Source: Sharpea azabuensis DSM 18934
GTDB taxonomy: Bacteria > Bacillota_I > Bacilli_A > Erysipelotrichales > Coprobacillaceae
Assembly (NCBI RefSeq): GCF_000702165.1
Contig: NZ_JNKU01000004.1
Location: forward strand, 29,548 to 93,547
DNA: 64,000 nt
Reading direction: 5' to 3'
Shown here piece after piece: positions 41,108 through 54,685 of this stretch (positions are counted from its first letter, which is position 1; the number at the start of each line of letters is the position of its first letter). The notes beneath the pieces are model-generated. The model had not been told where the DNA came from, did not search any database, and saw only the letters and a list, made by a program, of their open reading frames with translations. Made by a program: the position numbers and the translations under genes.

Positions 41108-41713
41108 ATGACGAAAGTAATTCAGCCTGGAGAAAAAAGTGTGCTTATTGAGGCGCTAAAGCAAGGTGAGGTTGTTTCGTTTCCAACAGAAACTGTTTAT
41201 GGTGTTGCAGTGAAATTCAATGACAGAGCAGCACTTGACAAATTGATGGAAGCTAAGAACCGTGATTACTCTAAAGCAGTCACCTTAATGCTTTCTCATC
41301 GTGAAGATATTGGGAAATATGCGGAAATAGACGACAGGGTAGAAAAAGTCGCAGAAGCTTTTATGCCAGGCAAGATTACACTTGTCCTAAAGCGTAAAGA
41401 TTCTGTAGATCCCGCTATGACCAACAATCTTCCTACAATCGGCATCAGGATTCCTGATAGTCCATTTGTATTAGATCTGATTGACAAAGCAGGCCCTCTA
41501 CTTGTCACAAGTGCGAATATTTCAGGTGGTTGTAATACGACTAATGAACAAGAAGTGCTTGCACAGCTAGATGGAAGAATTGCTTTAGTTGTTGCTGGTG
41601 AGACACATAACACAACGGCAAGTACAGTTGTGAATATGAGTGATGGCCAGCTCAAGATTCTAAGAGAAGGTGAAATAAGTTTGAGAGACATAGAGGAGGT
41701 ACTTTCTAAATGA
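41108..41713 (+). CDS. tsaC: L-threonylcarbamoyladenylate synthase (TsaC/Sua5 family)
   Basis: Makes threonylcarbamoyl-AMP for the t6A37 modification of ANN-decoding tRNAs. 201 residues, YrdC fold: GEVVSFPTETVYGVAVKFND, KAVTLML, PGKITLVLKRK, TIGIRIPDSPF, PLLVTSANISGG. It lacks the C-terminal Sua5 domain, as in short TsaC forms. ATGAGGTG precedes the ATG. Its end overlaps rpiB by 4 bases, the start of a long colinear block. Confidence 0.93.
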   Translation: MTKVIQPGEKSVLIEALKQGEVVSFPTETVYGVAVKFNDRAALDKLMEAKNRDYSKAVTLMLSHREDIGKYAEIDDRVEKVAEAFMPGKITLVLKRKDSVDPAMTNNLPTIGIRIPDSPFVLDLIDKAGPLLVTSANISGGCNTTNEQEVLAQLDGRIALVVAGETHNTTASTVVNMSDGQLKILREGEISLRDIEEVLSK

Positions 41714-42150
41714 AGATTGCAGTAGCATGTGATCACGCTGGGTTACAGTTGAAAAATGTATTGATTGAGGAAATGCAGAAAGAAGGTTATGAAGTGAAGG
41801 ACTTCGGTACTTATACTGAAGAGTCTTGTGATTATCCTGATTATGTTATTCCTACTGCAAAGGCAGTCGCAAATGGTGAGTTTGATCGTGGTGTAGTTGT
41901 ATGTGGAACAGGATTAGGTGTTTCAATGACAGCTAATAAAGTACATGGTATTCGTTGTGCTGTATGCCATGACACATTCTCAGCCAAAGCAACACGCCAG
42001 CACAATGATGCGAACATGCTTGCAATGGGTCAGCGTGTAGTTGGTACAGGAGTTGCTTTAGAAGTACTTAAGGCATTCTTGGAAACTGACTATGAAGGTG
42101 GCAGACATCAGCGTCGTATTGATAAAATGATGGCTTTAGAAAAGCAGTAA
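41710..42150 (+). CDS. rpiB: Ribose-5-phosphate isomerase B
   Basis: Interconverts ribose-5- and ribulose-5-phosphate. It has 146 residues: MKIAVACDHAGLQLKNVLIEEM, YPDYVIPTAKAV, the active-site Cys in VVCGTGLGVSMTANKV, and HNDANMLAMGQRVVG. The catalytic base His/Cys set is intact. The Shine-Dalgarno is inside tsaC. glyA begins 14 bases later. Confidence 0.94.
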   Translation: MKIAVACDHAGLQLKNVLIEEMQKEGYEVKDFGTYTEESCDYPDYVIPTAKAVANGEFDRGVVVCGTGLGVSMTANKVHGIRCAVCHDTFSAKATRQHNDANMLAMGQRVVGTGVALEVLKAFLETDYEGGRHQRRIDKMMALEKQ

Positions 42151-42163
42151 AAGGAGATAGGCT

Positions 42164-43414
42164 ATGAGAGATACAGCAGTATTTGAAAGTGTTCAGCGAG
42201 AATTAAATAGACAAAGAAACAATATTGAATTAATTGCATCAGAGAACTTTGTTTCTCCAGAAATCTTAGAATTAGCAGGTTCAGTACTTACTAATAAATA
42301 TGCTGAAGGTTACCCTGGAAAGCGCTACTATGGTGGCTGTCAGTATGTTGATGAAGTGGAAACACTTGCGATTGAAAGATTAAAGAAACTCTTTAATTGT
42401 CAGTATGCGAATGTACAGCCTCATTCAGGCGCTCAGGCTAATACAGCCGTTTATTTCGCGGTATTAAATCCTGGCGATAAAGTTTTAGGTATGAGTCTTG
42501 CAGATGGGGGTCACTTGACTCATGGTTCTCCTGTTAACTATTCAGGTAAAACATATGAATTCCATTCATATGGTGTCAACCGTGAAACAGAAATGCTGGA
42601 TATGGATGAATATAAGAAAGAAGTTGAAACAGTGAAGCCTAAGCTTGTTGTTGCAGGTGCATCAGCTTATTCACGTATTATTGACTTTAAGACAATGGCT
42701 GAAATTGCTCATGCCAATGGTGCTTTGTTCATGGTTGATATGGCGCATATTGCTGGCTTAGTAGCAGCTGGTGAACATCCATCACCATTCCCATGGGCTG
42801 ATATTGTTACAACAACAACACATAAGACATTAAGAGGTCCTCGTGGTGGTGTTATCATGACAAATGATGAAGAACTTGCTAAGAAGATTAATTCAGCTGT
42901 CTTCCCAGGTATGCAAGGTGGGCCATTAATGCATATTATTGCTGCTAAGGCAGCATGTTTCTATGAAGCTTTACAGCCTGAATTTAAAGAATATGCTCAT
43001 CAGATTATTCTTAATGCCAAGGCCTTAGAAGCTTCATTAAAAGAAGAAGGCTTTAGAATTGTCAGTGGTGGTACGGATAACCATTTAATGTTAGTGGATG
43101 TTAAGGCTAGTTGTGGTATTTCAGGTAAGAAAGCACAGCGTTTACTTGATGAAGTTAATATCACTGCTAATAAGAATGCGATTCCATTTGATACAGAAAA
43201 GCCATTTAAGGCTTCTGGTATTCGTGTTGGTACACCAGCTATGACAACAAAAGGCTTCAAAGAAGAAGACTTCAGAGAAGTTGGTAAGATTATTGCTTAT
43301 CGCTTAAAGAATGAAGAAACTGATGAAGTAAAGAACGAATGTTTACGTCGTGTTAAAGCTTTAACAGATAAAGTAACGATGTATGCAGATATTGACTATT
43401 TAAAGGAGGAATAA
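42164..43414 (+). CDS. glyA: Serine hydroxymethyltransferase
   Basis: PLP enzyme giving glycine and methylene-tetrahydrofolate, the main one-carbon source. It has 416 residues. PLP Lys is in [15 protein letters not shown] (about 225); [23 protein letters not shown] and [11 protein letters not shown] are SHMT signatures. AAGGAGATAGGCT precedes the ATG. The rpiB-glyA-upp-atp order is a conserved Firmicute arrangement. Confidence 0.97.
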   Translation: MRDTAVFESVQRELNRQRNNIELIASENFVSPEILELAGSVLTNKYAEGYPGKRYYGGCQYVDEVETLAIERLKKLFNCQYANVQPHSGAQANTAVYFAVLNPGDKVLGMSLADGGHLTHGSPVNYSGKTYEFHSYGVNRETEMLDMDEYKKEVETVKPKLVVAGASAYSRIIDFKTMAEIAHANGALFMVDMAHIAGLVAAGEHPSPFPWADIVTTTTHKTLRGPRGGVIMTNDEELAKKINSAVFPGMQGGPLMHIIAAKAACFYEALQPEFKEYAHQIILNAKALEASLKEEGFRIVSGGTDNHLMLVDVKASCGISGKKAQRLLDEVNITANKNAIPFDTEKPFKASGIRVGTPAMTTKGFKEEDFREVGKIIAYRLKNEETDEVKNECLRRVKALTDKVTMYADIDYLKEE

Positions 43415-43416
43415 AC

Positions 43417-44040
43417 TTGAGTGTAAAGATTATTGATCATGCCCTGATTAAGCATAAGCTTTCAATCATGCGTGATAAAGACACATCAACATATCTCTTT
43501 AAACAAAACTTAGATGAGATTGCTATGTTGATGGCTTATGAAGTCTCAAAAGACTTCCCTCTCAGACTTAAAGATATCGAGACACCAATCTGTAAAACAA
43601 CTGGTTTTGAATTAGCAGAACAGATTATTCTTGTCCCTATCTTAAGAGCTGGGATTGGTCTTGTTGATGGCTTTAGAATGATTATGCCTAATGCCAAGAT
43701 TGGTCATATAGGGATGTATCGTGATGAAGAGACATTGGAACCACAGGAGTATTATGCACGTTTCCCTAAGGGACTAGAATCAAGCAAGATCATTATTGTG
43801 GATCCGATGCTTGCGACAGGTGGTTCTGCCGATATGGCTATTGAGGATATTAAAAAGCGTGGTGGCAAAGACATCATGTTGGTATGTCTAGTAGGTGCAC
43901 CTGAAGGGGTGAAGTTCTTACAGGAAAAGCATCCTGATGTCGATATTACTTTGGCTGCCCTGGATGATCATCTGAATGAAAATGGCTATATTGTACCAGG
44001 TCTTGGTGATGCTGGTGACCGTTTATTCGGGACAGATTGA
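43417..44040 (+). CDS. upp: Uracil phosphoribosyltransferase
   Basis: Salvages uracil to UMP using PRPP. 207 residues, starting at TTG 43417, which has AAGGAGGA in ideal position. [21 protein letters not shown], the loop [16 protein letters not shown]-binding [15 protein letters not shown] and the C-terminal uracil site [19 protein letters not shown] are all present. The stop overlaps the atpI start by one base. Confidence 0.96.
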   Translation: MSVKIIDHALIKHKLSIMRDKDTSTYLFKQNLDEIAMLMAYEVSKDFPLRLKDIETPICKTTGFELAEQIILVPILRAGIGLVDGFRMIMPNAKIGHIGMYRDEETLEPQEYYARFPKGLESSKIIIVDPMLATGGSADMAIEDIKKRGGKDIMLVCLVGAPEGVKFLQEKHPDVDITLAALDDHLNENGYIVPGLGDAGDRLFGTD

Positions 44041-44423
44041 TGATTGAAAAACAGATTAGACAAACATCCATAAAAGTATTCATAGTTGCACTTTTGATCA
44101 GTCTGATTGTGAGTTATATCTTCAAGAACTATAGTTATACAACCGGGGTTATTCTAGGTTATCTTATTTCATTACTGGTGTTTAAAATAACAGTTTCTAT
44201 GACTGATTTACTTTTAACCCTACATGATCATAAGTACGCAGTTCTTGTTGTTTATGTGATGTTTATTGGTAAATTAGTAATTTATGCAGCTGGTTTAATT
44301 TTGGCCATTAAGCTAACCTCATATATCAATTATTTTGCGGTATTTTTAGGTTATTTTATTGTCAAGATCACAATCTATGTGAACGAAGCTGTGGAAAGGA
44401 GGAAAAAGAATCGTGCTGCCTAA
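44040..44423 (+). CDS. atpI: ATP synthase subunit I (AtpI-like)
   Basis: 127 residues with four predicted membrane helices (FIVALLISLIVSYIFK, TTGVILGYLISLLVFK, AVLVVYVMFIGKLVIYAAGLILA, INYFAVFLGYFIVKITIYV). AtpI helps assemble the c-ring and, in some bacteria, carries sodium or magnesium. It starts at the ATG overlapping the upp stop, and the atpB Shine-Dalgarno (GGAGGA) lies inside it. The sequence is weakly conserved, so the name rests on position and topology. Confidence 0.75.
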   Translation: MIEKQIRQTSIKVFIVALLISLIVSYIFKNYSYTTGVILGYLISLLVFKITVSMTDLLLTLHDHKYAVLVVYVMFIGKLVIYAAGLILAIKLTSYINYFAVFLGYFIVKITIYVNEAVERRKKNRAA

Positions 44424-45090
44424 GTTTACGTTAGCACCTGAACTCTTAAGCTCGCTTGTCATTACGCTGATTCTTGCTGTGCTTTTTATAGTCGCTGGTA
44501 AGAAATTAAAGCAGACTGACCCACTAGCAAGACCAAAGGGAATCGTGCTCGTAGCAGAAACAGGTATAAAGATGGTTTATGATTATATGAAGAGCTTAAT
44601 GCCTCATAAATTTGAAAAGAACTACTATCCCTATTTCTCTATGTTATTTGCTTATCTATTAGTAGCGAATCTTTGGGGTTTACTTGGTTTTGAAGCCCCT
44701 ACTTCGAACTTATCTATTACGTTTGCGTTTGGTTTTATTACGTTTATTTTGATTCAGATTAATACGATTAAACATAATGGTGTACTACCTTATATTAAAG
44801 ATAAGATCTGGCCACCTACAAATTTAATCAGTATGGTATCTCCATTGTTATCACTATCTATTCGTATCTTCGCAAACATCCTAAGTGGTTCATTCATCTT
44901 AGCTTTGCTTTATAGTGCAACAGCTGGTTTGGTCAAATCGTTGGTTCATATTCCATTTAACTTTTTGGGCCCAATAGTAGCTCCAGTGCTTCATCTTTAC
45001 TTTGATGTGTTCTCTGGTGTTATTCAGGCTTTAGTATTTGTAACCTTGTCTTCTATCTTGATTGCGATTGAAAATCCAGATGAAGAATAA
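44413..45090 (+). CDS. atpB: ATP synthase Fo subunit a
   Basis: 225 residues starting at GTG 44413 after AAGGAGGAAAAAGAATC. It forms the ion half-channels next to the c-ring. The essential Arg is in SLSIRIFANILSG, and the C-terminal helices include FDVFSGVIQALVFVTLSSI. Short for an a subunit but with all core helices. Confidence 0.93.
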   Translation: MLPKFTLAPELLSSLVITLILAVLFIVAGKKLKQTDPLARPKGIVLVAETGIKMVYDYMKSLMPHKFEKNYYPYFSMLFAYLLVANLWGLLGFEAPTSNLSITFAFGFITFILIQINTIKHNGVLPYIKDKIWPPTNLISMVSPLLSLSIRIFANILSGSFILALLYSATAGLVKSLVHIPFNFLGPIVAPVLHLYFDVFSGVIQALVFVTLSSILIAIENPDEE

Positions 45091-45110
45091 ATAGTAATAG
45101 AAAAATATAG

Positions 45111-45359
<249 letters not shown>

Positions 45360-45372
45360 GAGGAAATAATCA

Positions 45373-45888
45373 ATGGATGCTAGTTCTGTACCTGATATAG
45401 CTAGTAAACTATTTCCTAACTTCTGGACATGGATTGTTCAGCTTTGTTCAACAGGAATTCTTCTGATTATCTTCAAGAAATATTTATGGCGTCCAATGCT
45501 TGCCTTCTTTGAAAAACGTGCTGATTATATTGAAAAGAATATCAATGATGCTAAGGACATGAGAGAAAAAGCTCAGGTTTACTTAGATGAAGCTGATAAA
45601 CAGGCACGTGATGCTGCTAAGCAGTATCGTACAATCATCGATCAGGCAAAAGAAGATGCTAATAAACAAAAACAGGCTATTCTTGATGAAGCAAATACGC
45701 AGGCAAGAAATAAGCTTGGACAGGCAAGAAGTGAGATTGAACTTGAAAGAGCTCAAGCTCAAGATCGTATGAAAGAAGATATCGTTGATATCGCTACGCA
45801 GGTAGCTGAAAAGATTATGGATAAGAAGATGGATGAAGCGACTAATGATGCAATGGTGAAAAACTTTGTTGATGAGGTTGTTCATTAA
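45373..45888 (+). CDS. atpF: ATP synthase Fo subunit b
   Basis: 171 residues: one membrane helix (TWIVQLCSTGILLIIFKKYLW) and a long, charged coiled coil that forms the peripheral stalk (KRADYIEKNINDAKDMREKAQVYLDEADKQARDAAKQ). YLWRPMLAFFEKR is the usual junction. GGAGGA precedes the ATG. Its last base is the first base of atpH. Confidence 0.94.
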   Translation: MDASSVPDIASKLFPNFWTWIVQLCSTGILLIIFKKYLWRPMLAFFEKRADYIEKNINDAKDMREKAQVYLDEADKQARDAAKQYRTIIDQAKEDANKQKQAILDEANTQARNKLGQARSEIELERAQAQDRMKEDIVDIATQVAEKIMDKKMDEATNDAMVKNFVDEVVH

Positions 45889-46424
45889 TGGGTGACATTG
45901 CGCAAGTATATGCTCAATCACTCTTTGACTTGGCATTAGAGAATAACCAGGTTGAAGACTATCTAAAAGATATTAAGTTTGTTGATAGTATTCTTGAGAG
46001 TGATCCATCATTTATTCCATTCTTCACACATGTTTTAGTACCTTCTGATGCTAAGATTGCTCTTCTTGATAAGTGTTTCAGAGAAGATGTTAATCAGATG
46101 GTATTAAACTTCTTAAAGCTGCTTGTAAGAAAAAGAAGAATTCGTTACATTAAGGAAATTGTTGATAGTTTCATTAAATTATGTAATAAGCATTTAGGTA
46201 TTGAAGAAGGTAAGATTTATAGTGCCTTTGATCTATCAGATGCCCAGGTTGCTGCAATTGAAGAAGCAATCTCAAAGAAAGAAAACAAGAAAGTTATCTT
46301 ACGTGTCATCAAGGATGAAAGTCTTATTGGTGGTGTACGCGTACAGGTGAATACAAGAGTCTATGATGGCTCAGTGAAAAACAAAGTCAGCATGCTCAGA
46401 AAGAGCTTGCTAGAAAGTAGGTGA
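45888..46424 (+). CDS. atpH: ATP synthase F1 subunit delta
   Basis: 178 residues. The N-terminal helical bundle begins [23 protein letters not shown]; the C-terminal part has [41 protein letters not shown], the OSCP/delta signature. It links the stalk to F1. TAATG overlap with atpF. Confidence 0.94.
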   Translation: MGDIAQVYAQSLFDLALENNQVEDYLKDIKFVDSILESDPSFIPFFTHVLVPSDAKIALLDKCFREDVNQMVLNFLKLLVRKRRIRYIKEIVDSFIKLCNKHLGIEEGKIYSAFDLSDAQVAAIEEAISKKENKKVILRVIKDESLIGGVRVQVNTRVYDGSVKNKVSMLRKSLLESR

Positions 46425-46429
46425 CGAGT

Positions 46430-47953
46430 GTGGGATTAAGACCGGATGAAATCAGTGCTTTAATCAAAGATCAGATTAAGCATTATGATGATGTCATCGA
46501 GAGTAAAGACGTCGGTACAGTTATGACTGTCGGTGACGGTGTTGCTGTTGTTCATGGTCTTGATGATGCCATGGTCAGTGAGCTTATTGAGTTCCCTGGT
46601 GGTGTCTATGGGATGGTCATGAACCTTGATGAAGACAGCGTTGGTATCACACTATTAGGTAACGCAGATGAAATTAGGGAAGGCGATGAAGTCCGCAGAA
46701 CGAACAGAATTATTGAAGTTCCTGTTGGTGATGAATTATTAGGACGTGTTGTTAACCCATTAGGACAGGCTATTGATGGCCAAGGAGAACTTCATACCGC
46801 TAAGACAAGACCAATTGAAAGAATTGCCCCTGGTGTTATGACAAGAAAATCAGTTGATGAACCTTTACAGACAGGTATTACAACAATTGATTCTATTATC
46901 CCAATTGGTAGAGGTCAGCGTGAGTTAATTATCGGTGATAGAGAAACAGGTAAGACTGCGATTGCTATTGATACGATTTTAAATCAGAAAGACCAGAATA
47001 TTTATTGTATTTATGTAGCCATTGGTCAGAAGAATTCAACAGTTGCCCAGGTTGTAAATAAACTTAAACAGGGTGGTGCAATGGACTATACAACTGTTGT
47101 ATCTGCCTCAGCGAGTGAAATGGCTCCAGTTCAGTATATTGCCCCTTATGCAGGCTGTGCAATTGCTGAAGAATGGCTAGAACAAGGTAAGGATGTATTA
47201 ATTGTTTATGATGATTTAAGCAAACATGCCGTTGCTTATCGTACACTCTCCTTACTTCTTAAGAGACCACCAGGACGTGAAGCTTATCCAGGTGATGTCT
47301 TCTACCTCCATTCAAGATTACTTGAACGTGCTTGTAAGTTGAATGAGGAAAATGGTGGTGGCTCTATTACTGCCCTACCAATTATTGAAACACAGGCTGG
47401 TGATATCTCAGCATATATTCCAACTAATGTTATTTCTATCACTGATGGTCAGATTTTCTTACAGCAGGAATTATTCAATGCTGGCTTTAGACCTGCCATC
47501 GATACTGGTTTATCAGTATCCCGTGTAGGTAGTGCTGCCCAGATCAAAGCGATGAAACAGGTTTCTCGTAACTTAAAGCTTGAATTAGCACAGTATCAGG
47601 AAATGCAGGCCTTCGCACAGTTTGGTAGTGACCTTGATGATGCGACAAAAGCAACAATCGAACATGGTGAAAGAGTACGTGAAGTCTTAAAGCAGGCACA
47701 GTATTCACCTCGTAGTGTTGCTTCACAGGTTATTACATTATTCGCTCTTGAAAATGGCTTTACAAAGACTATTAAGACAAATAGAGTGAGTGAATTCATG
47801 AGTGGCTTAGTTGATAATATCAGCTTAAATCATCATGAATACATTGATGAAATCAATGAAAAGAAAGTATTATCAGATGAATTAATTGCTTCATTAAAAG
47901 AAACAATTGCTGCTTACGTTACACAGTTTGAGAACCTACAGAAAGCAGGCTAA
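46430..47953 (+). CDS. atpA: ATP synthase F1 subunit alpha
   Basis: 507 residues from GTG 46430, giving [16 protein letters not shown], the normal AtpA start; AGGTG lies 7 bases before it, and a longer frame from 46421 adds three extra residues. The P-loop reads [15 protein letters not shown]; the Glu where most AtpA have Gln (GDRQTGKT) is uncommon. [19 protein letters not shown] and [17 protein letters not shown] are conserved. It forms the non-catalytic nucleotide sites. Confidence 0.96.
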   Translation: MGLRPDEISALIKDQIKHYDDVIESKDVGTVMTVGDGVAVVHGLDDAMVSELIEFPGGVYGMVMNLDEDSVGITLLGNADEIREGDEVRRTNRIIEVPVGDELLGRVVNPLGQAIDGQGELHTAKTRPIERIAPGVMTRKSVDEPLQTGITTIDSIIPIGRGQRELIIGDRETGKTAIAIDTILNQKDQNIYCIYVAIGQKNSTVAQVVNKLKQGGAMDYTTVVSASASEMAPVQYIAPYAGCAIAEEWLEQGKDVLIVYDDLSKHAVAYRTLSLLLKRPPGREAYPGDVFYLHSRLLERACKLNEENGGGSITALPIIETQAGDISAYIPTNVISITDGQIFLQQELFNAGFRPAIDTGLSVSRVGSAAQIKAMKQVSRNLKLELAQYQEMQAFAQFGSDLDDATKATIEHGERVREVLKQAQYSPRSVASQVITLFALENGFTKTIKTNRVSEFMSGLVDNISLNHHEYIDEINEKKVLSDELIASLKETIAAYVTQFENLQKAG

Positions 47954-50635
<2,682 letters not shown>

Positions 50636-50640
50636 ATAAG

Positions 50641-50670
50641 AAAGCTGTAACGTTTGTTACAGTTTTCTTT
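50641..50670 (+). terminator. Terminator of the atp operon
   Basis: CTGTAAC-GTTT-GTTACAG with flanking A/T pairs and a T-rich tail. Confidence 0.8.
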
Positions 50671-50706
50671 TACATTAGGATATAATGAGTCTAGAGGTGA
50701 TGTGTA

Positions 50707-51093
50707 ATGTATACACTGGATGATTATTTAGAAGCAGAACAGTCTTTCACGATGGAAGAGGCCAATAAGATGCATCGTGAGCTTATTGATAGCTTGATGG
50801 ATGGTGTTGAGTATGAAATGTATGATGCAATCATCAAGGCAAGTGTCAACTATATGGCTATTCGTACAAGATGGAATATCTATAAGGAAGAAAGAGATAA
50901 CGATCAAAGAACAAAAGCTCATAATGCGGTTATTGCAGCTTTTGATGATTTAGCAGATTATCAGGAAGCTCATAATCGTGAAGCAAGCTGGCGTGATGCG
51001 ATTGGATATGAGGCCAATGGCAAGTATTATCGTAAGCGTATTGGTGATTTCGGATTATATTTAGCTTTTCTTGTTGGTTTAGAAGCACGCTAG
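50707..51093 (+). CDS. Hypothetical cytoplasmic helical protein
   Basis: 128 residues, mostly acidic helices (MYTLDDYLEAEQSFTMEEANKMHRELIDSLMDGVEYEMYDAIIKA), then RDAIGYEANGKYYRKRIGDFGLYLAFLVGLEAR. It has no signal or membrane segment. It resembles small uncharacterised proteins found across Erysipelotrichia/Clostridia, but I cannot name the family. AGAGGTGATGTGTA precedes the ATG; a terminator follows. Confidence 0.65.
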   Translation: MYTLDDYLEAEQSFTMEEANKMHRELIDSLMDGVEYEMYDAIIKASVNYMAIRTRWNIYKEERDNDQRTKAHNAVIAAFDDLADYQEAHNREASWRDAIGYEANGKYYRKRIGDFGLYLAFLVGLEAR

Positions 51094-51113
51094 TTTATTT
51101 ATTGTAATGATGC

Positions 51114-51152
51114 AAAAACACCTCACTTGTATCTTGATAGTGAGGTGTTTTT
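51114..51152. terminator. Bidirectional terminator between the hypothetical gene and mrp
   Basis: AAAAACACCTCACT pairs perfectly with AGTGAGGTGTTTTT, serving converging transcripts. Confidence 0.88.
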
Positions 51153-51153
51153 A

Positions 51154-51939
51154 CTATAAGGTTAAAATCTTTTCTGATAAGCCATCAAGTTCATCATGAT
51201 TGAGTGCTTCAATCTTGCCTTCATCTACAAGTTTGGCAATTTCAGGATCAATTGGTAACTTTGCGACTGTATCGATATCATACTTCTTGGCAAGTTCTTC
51301 AATATGACTTTCACCAAAGATATGATGAATATGCCCACAATCAGGACATTTAAAATAACTCATATTCTCAACAATACCAGTTATAGGCAAATGCATTTCA
51401 TTGACCATTGTGACAGCTTTACCAACAATCATACTGACTAAATCCTGTGGACTTGTGACAATGACAACACCATCAACAGGTAATGACTGGAAAACCGTTA
51501 AAGGAACATCCCCGGTTCCTGGCGGCATATCGACAAACATATAATCGACATCCTGCCAATAAACATCACTCCAGAACTGACCAATCATATCAGCTAGCAC
51601 TGGACCTCTCCAGATAACTGGTTTTGTTTCATCTTCAAGTAAGAGATTTAAGCTCATGACCTGAATACCGCTCTTACTTCTTGAAGGTATAATCAGCTGA
51701 TCTTCAGTAGCATATGTCTGACCGTGTATATTGAAGGCTTGTGGGATGGATGGACCGGTAATATCAGCATCCATGATTGCGACATTATAGCCCTTTCTCG
51801 CCATGTTGACAGCTAAGGCGCTTGTCACAAAGCTCTTCCCTACTCCTCCTTTACCACTCATGATGGCAATAACTTTCTTAACTTTTGCCTTTTTGTTTAA
51901 ACGTTTCATGAATGGATTGAATTCATTCTTATTCTCCAT
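51154..51939 (-). CDS. mrp: Mrp/NBP35-family iron-sulfur carrier P-loop ATPase
   Basis: 261 residues. The deviant Walker A MSGKGGVGKSFVTSALAVN is followed by DADITGPSIPQAF, MFVDMPPGTGD, and a C-terminal CPDCGH CxxC that holds a bridging [4Fe-4S] cluster. It delivers clusters to apo-enzymes, suiting the iron-sulfur-rich anaerobic enzymes nearby. GGAGTTTTTTT precedes the ATG. Monocistronic. Confidence 0.92.
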   Translation of the reverse strand: MENKNEFNPFMKRLNKKAKVKKVIAIMSGKGGVGKSFVTSALAVNMARKGYNVAIMDADITGPSIPQAFNIHGQTYATEDQLIIPSRSKSGIQVMSLNLLLEDETKPVIWRGPVLADMIGQFWSDVYWQDVDYMFVDMPPGTGDVPLTVFQSLPVDGVVIVTSPQDLVSMIVGKAVTMVNEMHLPITGIVENMSYFKCPDCGHIHHIFGESHIEELAKKYDIDTVAKLPIDPEIAKLVDEGKIEALNHDELDGLSEKILTL

Positions 51940-51992
51940 AAAAAAACTCCTTTCGCTCTCTCTATTATAAGGAGATTGAAAGGAGATGAAAA

Positions 51993-53363
51993 CTATTTCA
52001 CACTTCTTTTGATCATCTTTGCCTTTTTTTCATCAAAAGGATAATAACGATAAGGGGTATCAATGCGTGTTCCCTTATGCATGATGGCTTTCTTATGTGA
52101 GAATGTTTCTAGGCTATATTTACCATGGTAAGCACCCATGCCACTTGCACCAACACCACCAAAAGGTAAATCATGGTTAGAAAGATGGTTGACAGTATCA
52201 TTGATGCAACCACCACCAAAATGACATTCTCTTGTCACTCTTTCCTGTTCCTCTTTCATATTTGAGAAAAGATAAAGAGCAAGAGGTTTTGGCTTACTGT
52301 TAACATATTTAATGACTTCATCAATAGTTGAATAAGTGATGACAGGCATGATTGGGCCAAAGATTTCTTCTTTCATTAGAACATTATCAAAGTTTGCATC
52401 TACAAATGTAGGTTCAATCTTCAAGCTACGTTCATCAATACCACCACCAACAAGAACCTTCTGATTCTTAAGTAAACTTTTAAGACGTTCATAATGTTTC
52501 TTGTTGATAATCTTACCTAGATTAACAGATTTCAATGGCTTGTTGCCATAGAATTCAGTGATATACTTCTTGATGCTTTCCATGAAAGCATCCTTAACAC
52601 TTTCCTGAACTAAGATATAATCAGGGGCTACACAAGTCTGTCCGGCATTGAGGCCTTTGCCATAAAGGATACGTTTAGCCGCAATATCTGTTGGAATCGA
52701 TTCTGTAACGATTGCTGGTGACTTACCACCCAATTCCAATGTCACTGGAGTAAGATTTTTGGCCGCTGCTTCATAGACTTTCTTGCCAACAGCTTCTGAG
52801 CCTGTGAAGAAAATATAGTCAAAGTTGAGTTTCAGCAACTCATCTGCAACATCAGCCCCGCCTTCTACAACTGCAACGTGACCAGCATCAAAGACTGTAT
52901 CAACCATCTGCTTAATCACCGCACTTGTTTCAAAAGCGAATTCACTTGGCTTAAGAATGACACAGTTACCAGCTGAGACTGCACCTACAAGTGGTTCAAT
53001 AGAAAGCAAGAAAGGATAATTCCATGGTGCCATAATAAGAACATTCCCATAAGCTTCATTAATATAGTAGCTACGTGAAAAGAATTCATGTAATGGTGTA
53101 TGGACACGCTGTTTCTTGGTGAATTTCTTAATATTCTTTTTAGCATATTCAATTGCATCAAGAACTAAGCCAATTTCAGTCATATAACTTTCAGTAGGTG
53201 TTTTACCTAAATCTGTTTTTAATGCATTTGTAATAAGATCATCATGATCTTTAATCCATATTTTAAGATTATTCAGTGTGGAAATACGCAATTCAATATC
53301 ATTAGTAATATGTGTACAATGATAACTTACTTGATTAGCGAATAAATCATTAATTTCTGACAT
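51993..53363 (-). CDS. Aldehyde dehydrogenase (class 3-like, NAD(P)-dependent)
   Basis: 456 residues. NAD-binding NYPFLLSIEPLVGAVSAGNCVILKPSE, FTGSEAVGKKVYEAAAKNLTP, catalytic Glu in LELGGKSP and catalytic Cys in GLNAGQTCVAPDYI. The length and the C-terminal SLETFSHKKAIMHK resemble fatty-aldehyde/coniferyl-type dehydrogenases that act near membranes. GGGAGTGATAAT precedes the ATG. Its aldehyde is unknown. Confidence 0.92.
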   Translation of the reverse strand: MSEINDLFANQVSYHCTHITNDIELRISTLNNLKIWIKDHDDLITNALKTDLGKTPTESYMTEIGLVLDAIEYAKKNIKKFTKKQRVHTPLHEFFSRSYYINEAYGNVLIMAPWNYPFLLSIEPLVGAVSAGNCVILKPSEFAFETSAVIKQMVDTVFDAGHVAVVEGGADVADELLKLNFDYIFFTGSEAVGKKVYEAAAKNLTPVTLELGGKSPAIVTESIPTDIAAKRILYGKGLNAGQTCVAPDYILVQESVKDAFMESIKKYITEFYGNKPLKSVNLGKIINKKHYERLKSLLKNQKVLVGGGIDERSLKIEPTFVDANFDNVLMKEEIFGPIMPVITYSTIDEVIKYVNSKPKPLALYLFSNMKEEQERVTRECHFGGGCINDTVNHLSNHDLPFGGVGASGMGAYHGKYSLETFSHKKAIMHKGTRIDTPYRYYPFDEKKAKMIKRSVK

Positions 53364-53518
53364 ATATTATCACTCCCTTCAACCATTCTACACTTTAATC
53401 GATAAATGAAAAGACATAAATGATTTGTTTCTAAAATGCCTAAATGGTACATGGGTAGCATAATATAGTTTTTTGAAATGTTTATGAACGAAATAATAGC
53501 TTTTTACTTATTTGTCAT

Positions 53519-54685
53519 TTATGATTTCATGAAATGAAGCTTATAGACAACATACGTGAGAACGCCAGTACTTAATAAATCAACAATCGTATACCCAAGG
53601 ATAAACTCATAATGCATCAACATTCGATAACAAATAAAACCAATAAGCCAGATGAGTAAATTCATCCATTGATAGTCTTGATTCTCACAATGATCATGAA
53701 AGAAAAAGAAACTGACAATCATGACAGCAATCATTGGTGTAAATATAGAACCAATAAAATAAAGAAAATTCGTAATATCATCCATCGGAAATACTATGGC
53801 ACAAAGTGTACCAATAAGCGCAACAATCAATCCCACAATACGTCCATCAGCTTTAGATGTGATAGATTGAAAGGAAATACCGGCAGAAAGGGCATCAAGG
53901 AATGTGGTTGTAACGGTTGAAAGAATAATGATGATCAGTGCGGCAATGCCAAGACCAGCTTTCAACATAATCTTGGCAATATCACTTTCACCTGTCATCA
54001 TGGCTGCCATCATGCCAATAAGAAACATCCAGCTGCTTGTTAGCGAATATGTTAGGGCACTGATGAGTGATGCTTTAATAGGCTCTTTAGCTTCTTTAGT
54101 ATAATCGCTGATTACAGGTAACCAGGAAAGGGGCATTGAGATAGAAAGTTCTAAGGTGGCAGAAAAACTTATTGTTTCAACAATCTGTGTATTGTGGCCC
54201 TGTCTGACAATGGTGAAACATAGCACAATCGTTAATACAAAGAGTGCCATCATCGCAATACTGTTGACCTTGCCTAAGTTCTTGATACCAATAAAAATCC
54301 ATAAACCAATCAGCCCACCAATGACAATACACCATAATGCCTGATAGCCATGAAACAAAGATGCTGCTGATAAAGAACCATCATAGATCATAATTGCTGT
54401 CCAGCCAACAAGCTGTACTACATTCAGTATCGCAAAAAGCAAGCCACCCTTCTTGCCAAAGCTCATTTTTACTGAATCCATGGCACTCTTACGACTGCTG
54501 CCTCCAATAATACCAGCTAAGAAAAACAATATACCACCAATAATATGTCCTAAAACAATTGCTAGAATGCCTTTTGTAAGACCTAAAGGGGCAAGATAGG
54601 TACCTGTTAGTATTTCAGCAATGGAGACACCGGCACCAAACCAGATCAAGCCATTATCTAAGAGTGATATCTGTTTATTCATCAT
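53519..54685 (-). CDS. cytX: Hydroxymethylpyrimidine transporter CytX (NCS1 family)
   Basis: About 388 residues, twelve hydrophobic segments. LLDNGLIWFGAGVSIAEILTGTYLAPLG is the CytX/NCS1 opening, and GGSSRKSAMDSVKMSFGKKGG the first cytoplasmic loop. Position at the end of a TPP-riboswitch operon beside thiD points to uptake of the HMP pyrimidine. I chose the ATG at 54685, 6 bases after GAGG; it overlaps the end of thiD by 11 bases. Confidence 0.88.
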   Translation of the reverse strand: MMNKQISLLDNGLIWFGAGVSIAEILTGTYLAPLGLTKGILAIVLGHIIGGILFFLAGIIGGSSRKSAMDSVKMSFGKKGGLLFAILNVVQLVGWTAIMIYDGSLSAASLFHGYQALWCIVIGGLIGLWIFIGIKNLGKVNSIAMMALFVLTIVLCFTIVRQGHNTQIVETISFSATLELSISMPLSWLPVISDYTKEAKEPIKASLISALTYSLTSSWMFLIGMMAAMMTGESDIAKIMLKAGLGIAALIIIILSTVTTTFLDALSAGISFQSITSKADGRIVGLIVALIGTLCAIVFPMDDITNFLYFIGSIFTPMIAVMIVSFFFFHDHCENQDYQWMNLLIWLIGFICYRMLMHYEFILGYTIVDLLSTGVLTYVVYKLHFMKS